From positions 1,902-8,072 of the forward strand of contig DIHI01000157.1 in assembly GCA_002420085.1 (NCBI GenBank): a DNA stretch of 6,171 bases, in the 5' to 3' direction. Below, in pieces: positions 6,149 to 6,171 of the stretch. Under the pieces are notes generated by a model that worked only from the letters and a program-made list of their open reading frames with translations, had not been told where the DNA came from and ran no database searches. The stretch comes from Lysobacterales bacterium UBA5700. Its GTDB lineage: Bacteria; Pseudomonadota; Gammaproteobacteria; Xanthomonadales; Xanthomonadaceae. The position numbers and the translations under genes were made by a program. The stretch's first letter is position 1; the number at the start of each line of letters is the position of its first letter.

Positions 6149-6171
6149 AAGGCCGATCCTGCAAGGCCGAT
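6127..6171 (+). CDS. Start of an unidentified gene, cut by the right edge
   Basis: ATG at 6127 opens a frame of 15 codons (MSGLVDPEGRSCKAD) that leaves the window. It is supported by an AGGA box 6 nt upstream and by its divergent position 104 bp from ppnN. Too little is visible to name a family. Against it, the last bases form short repeats with a period of 13-14 nt, which is not a multiple of three, so the region may instead be non-coding repeat sequence. No convincing promoter is seen in 6046-6115. Confidence 0.35.
   Translation, partial: MSGLVDPEGRSCKAD
6141..6171 (+). repeat. Short imperfect tandem repeat at the right edge
   Basis: CGATCCTG occurs at 6141-6148 and 6154-6161, and AAGGCCGAT at 6149-6157 and 6163-6171, giving units of 13 and 14 nt. 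The second unit is cut by the window end, so copy number is unknown. Confidence 0.45.

Overview
This is a GC-rich window with five complete genes and two partial ones. Every complete gene ends in TGA. The gene content and protein style suggest a gammaproteobacterium, perhaps of the Xanthomonadales kind; that is inference from family resemblance, not from a database match.

Layout from right to left along the main operon: a short divergent spacer (3926-4081) separates a minus-strand minor-pilin operon from a plus-strand pilin gene. The operon reads fimT (3925-3314), pilW (3320-2550), pilX (2501-891), pilV (875 to the left edge, incomplete). fimT and pilW overlap by 7 nt, pilX and pilV lie 15 nt apart, and pilW and pilX 48 nt apart, so the four genes are probably co-transcribed. 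Each protein carries a class III (type IV prepilin) leader and a hydrophobic alpha-helix. These are the minor pilins that, in known systems, form the initiating tip complex of the type IV pilus together with PilY1. pilY1 is not in view and may lie beyond the left edge. The plus-strand gene at 4082-4471 is a small pilin with a C-terminal cysteine pair, PilE-like.

The right third holds ppnN (6022-4613, minus), a nucleotide 5'-monophosphate nucleosidase of the LOG family. It converges on pilE across a 141-bp spacer with a GC-rich hairpin. Nothing in view ties it to the pilus; it looks like a housekeeping neighbour. To the right of ppnN, a probable plus-strand gene starts at 6127 and leaves the window after 15 codons. 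Its ribosome binding site and start codon sit within a perfect 10-bp inverted repeat.

No mobile element, CRISPR array, tRNA or rRNA was seen. There is no clear evidence of a wholly new system. The least ordinary points are the gene order with pilV last, the 536-residue cysteine-rich PilX, the long PilV with a Cys-x-Cys motif, and the hairpin over the start at 6127.
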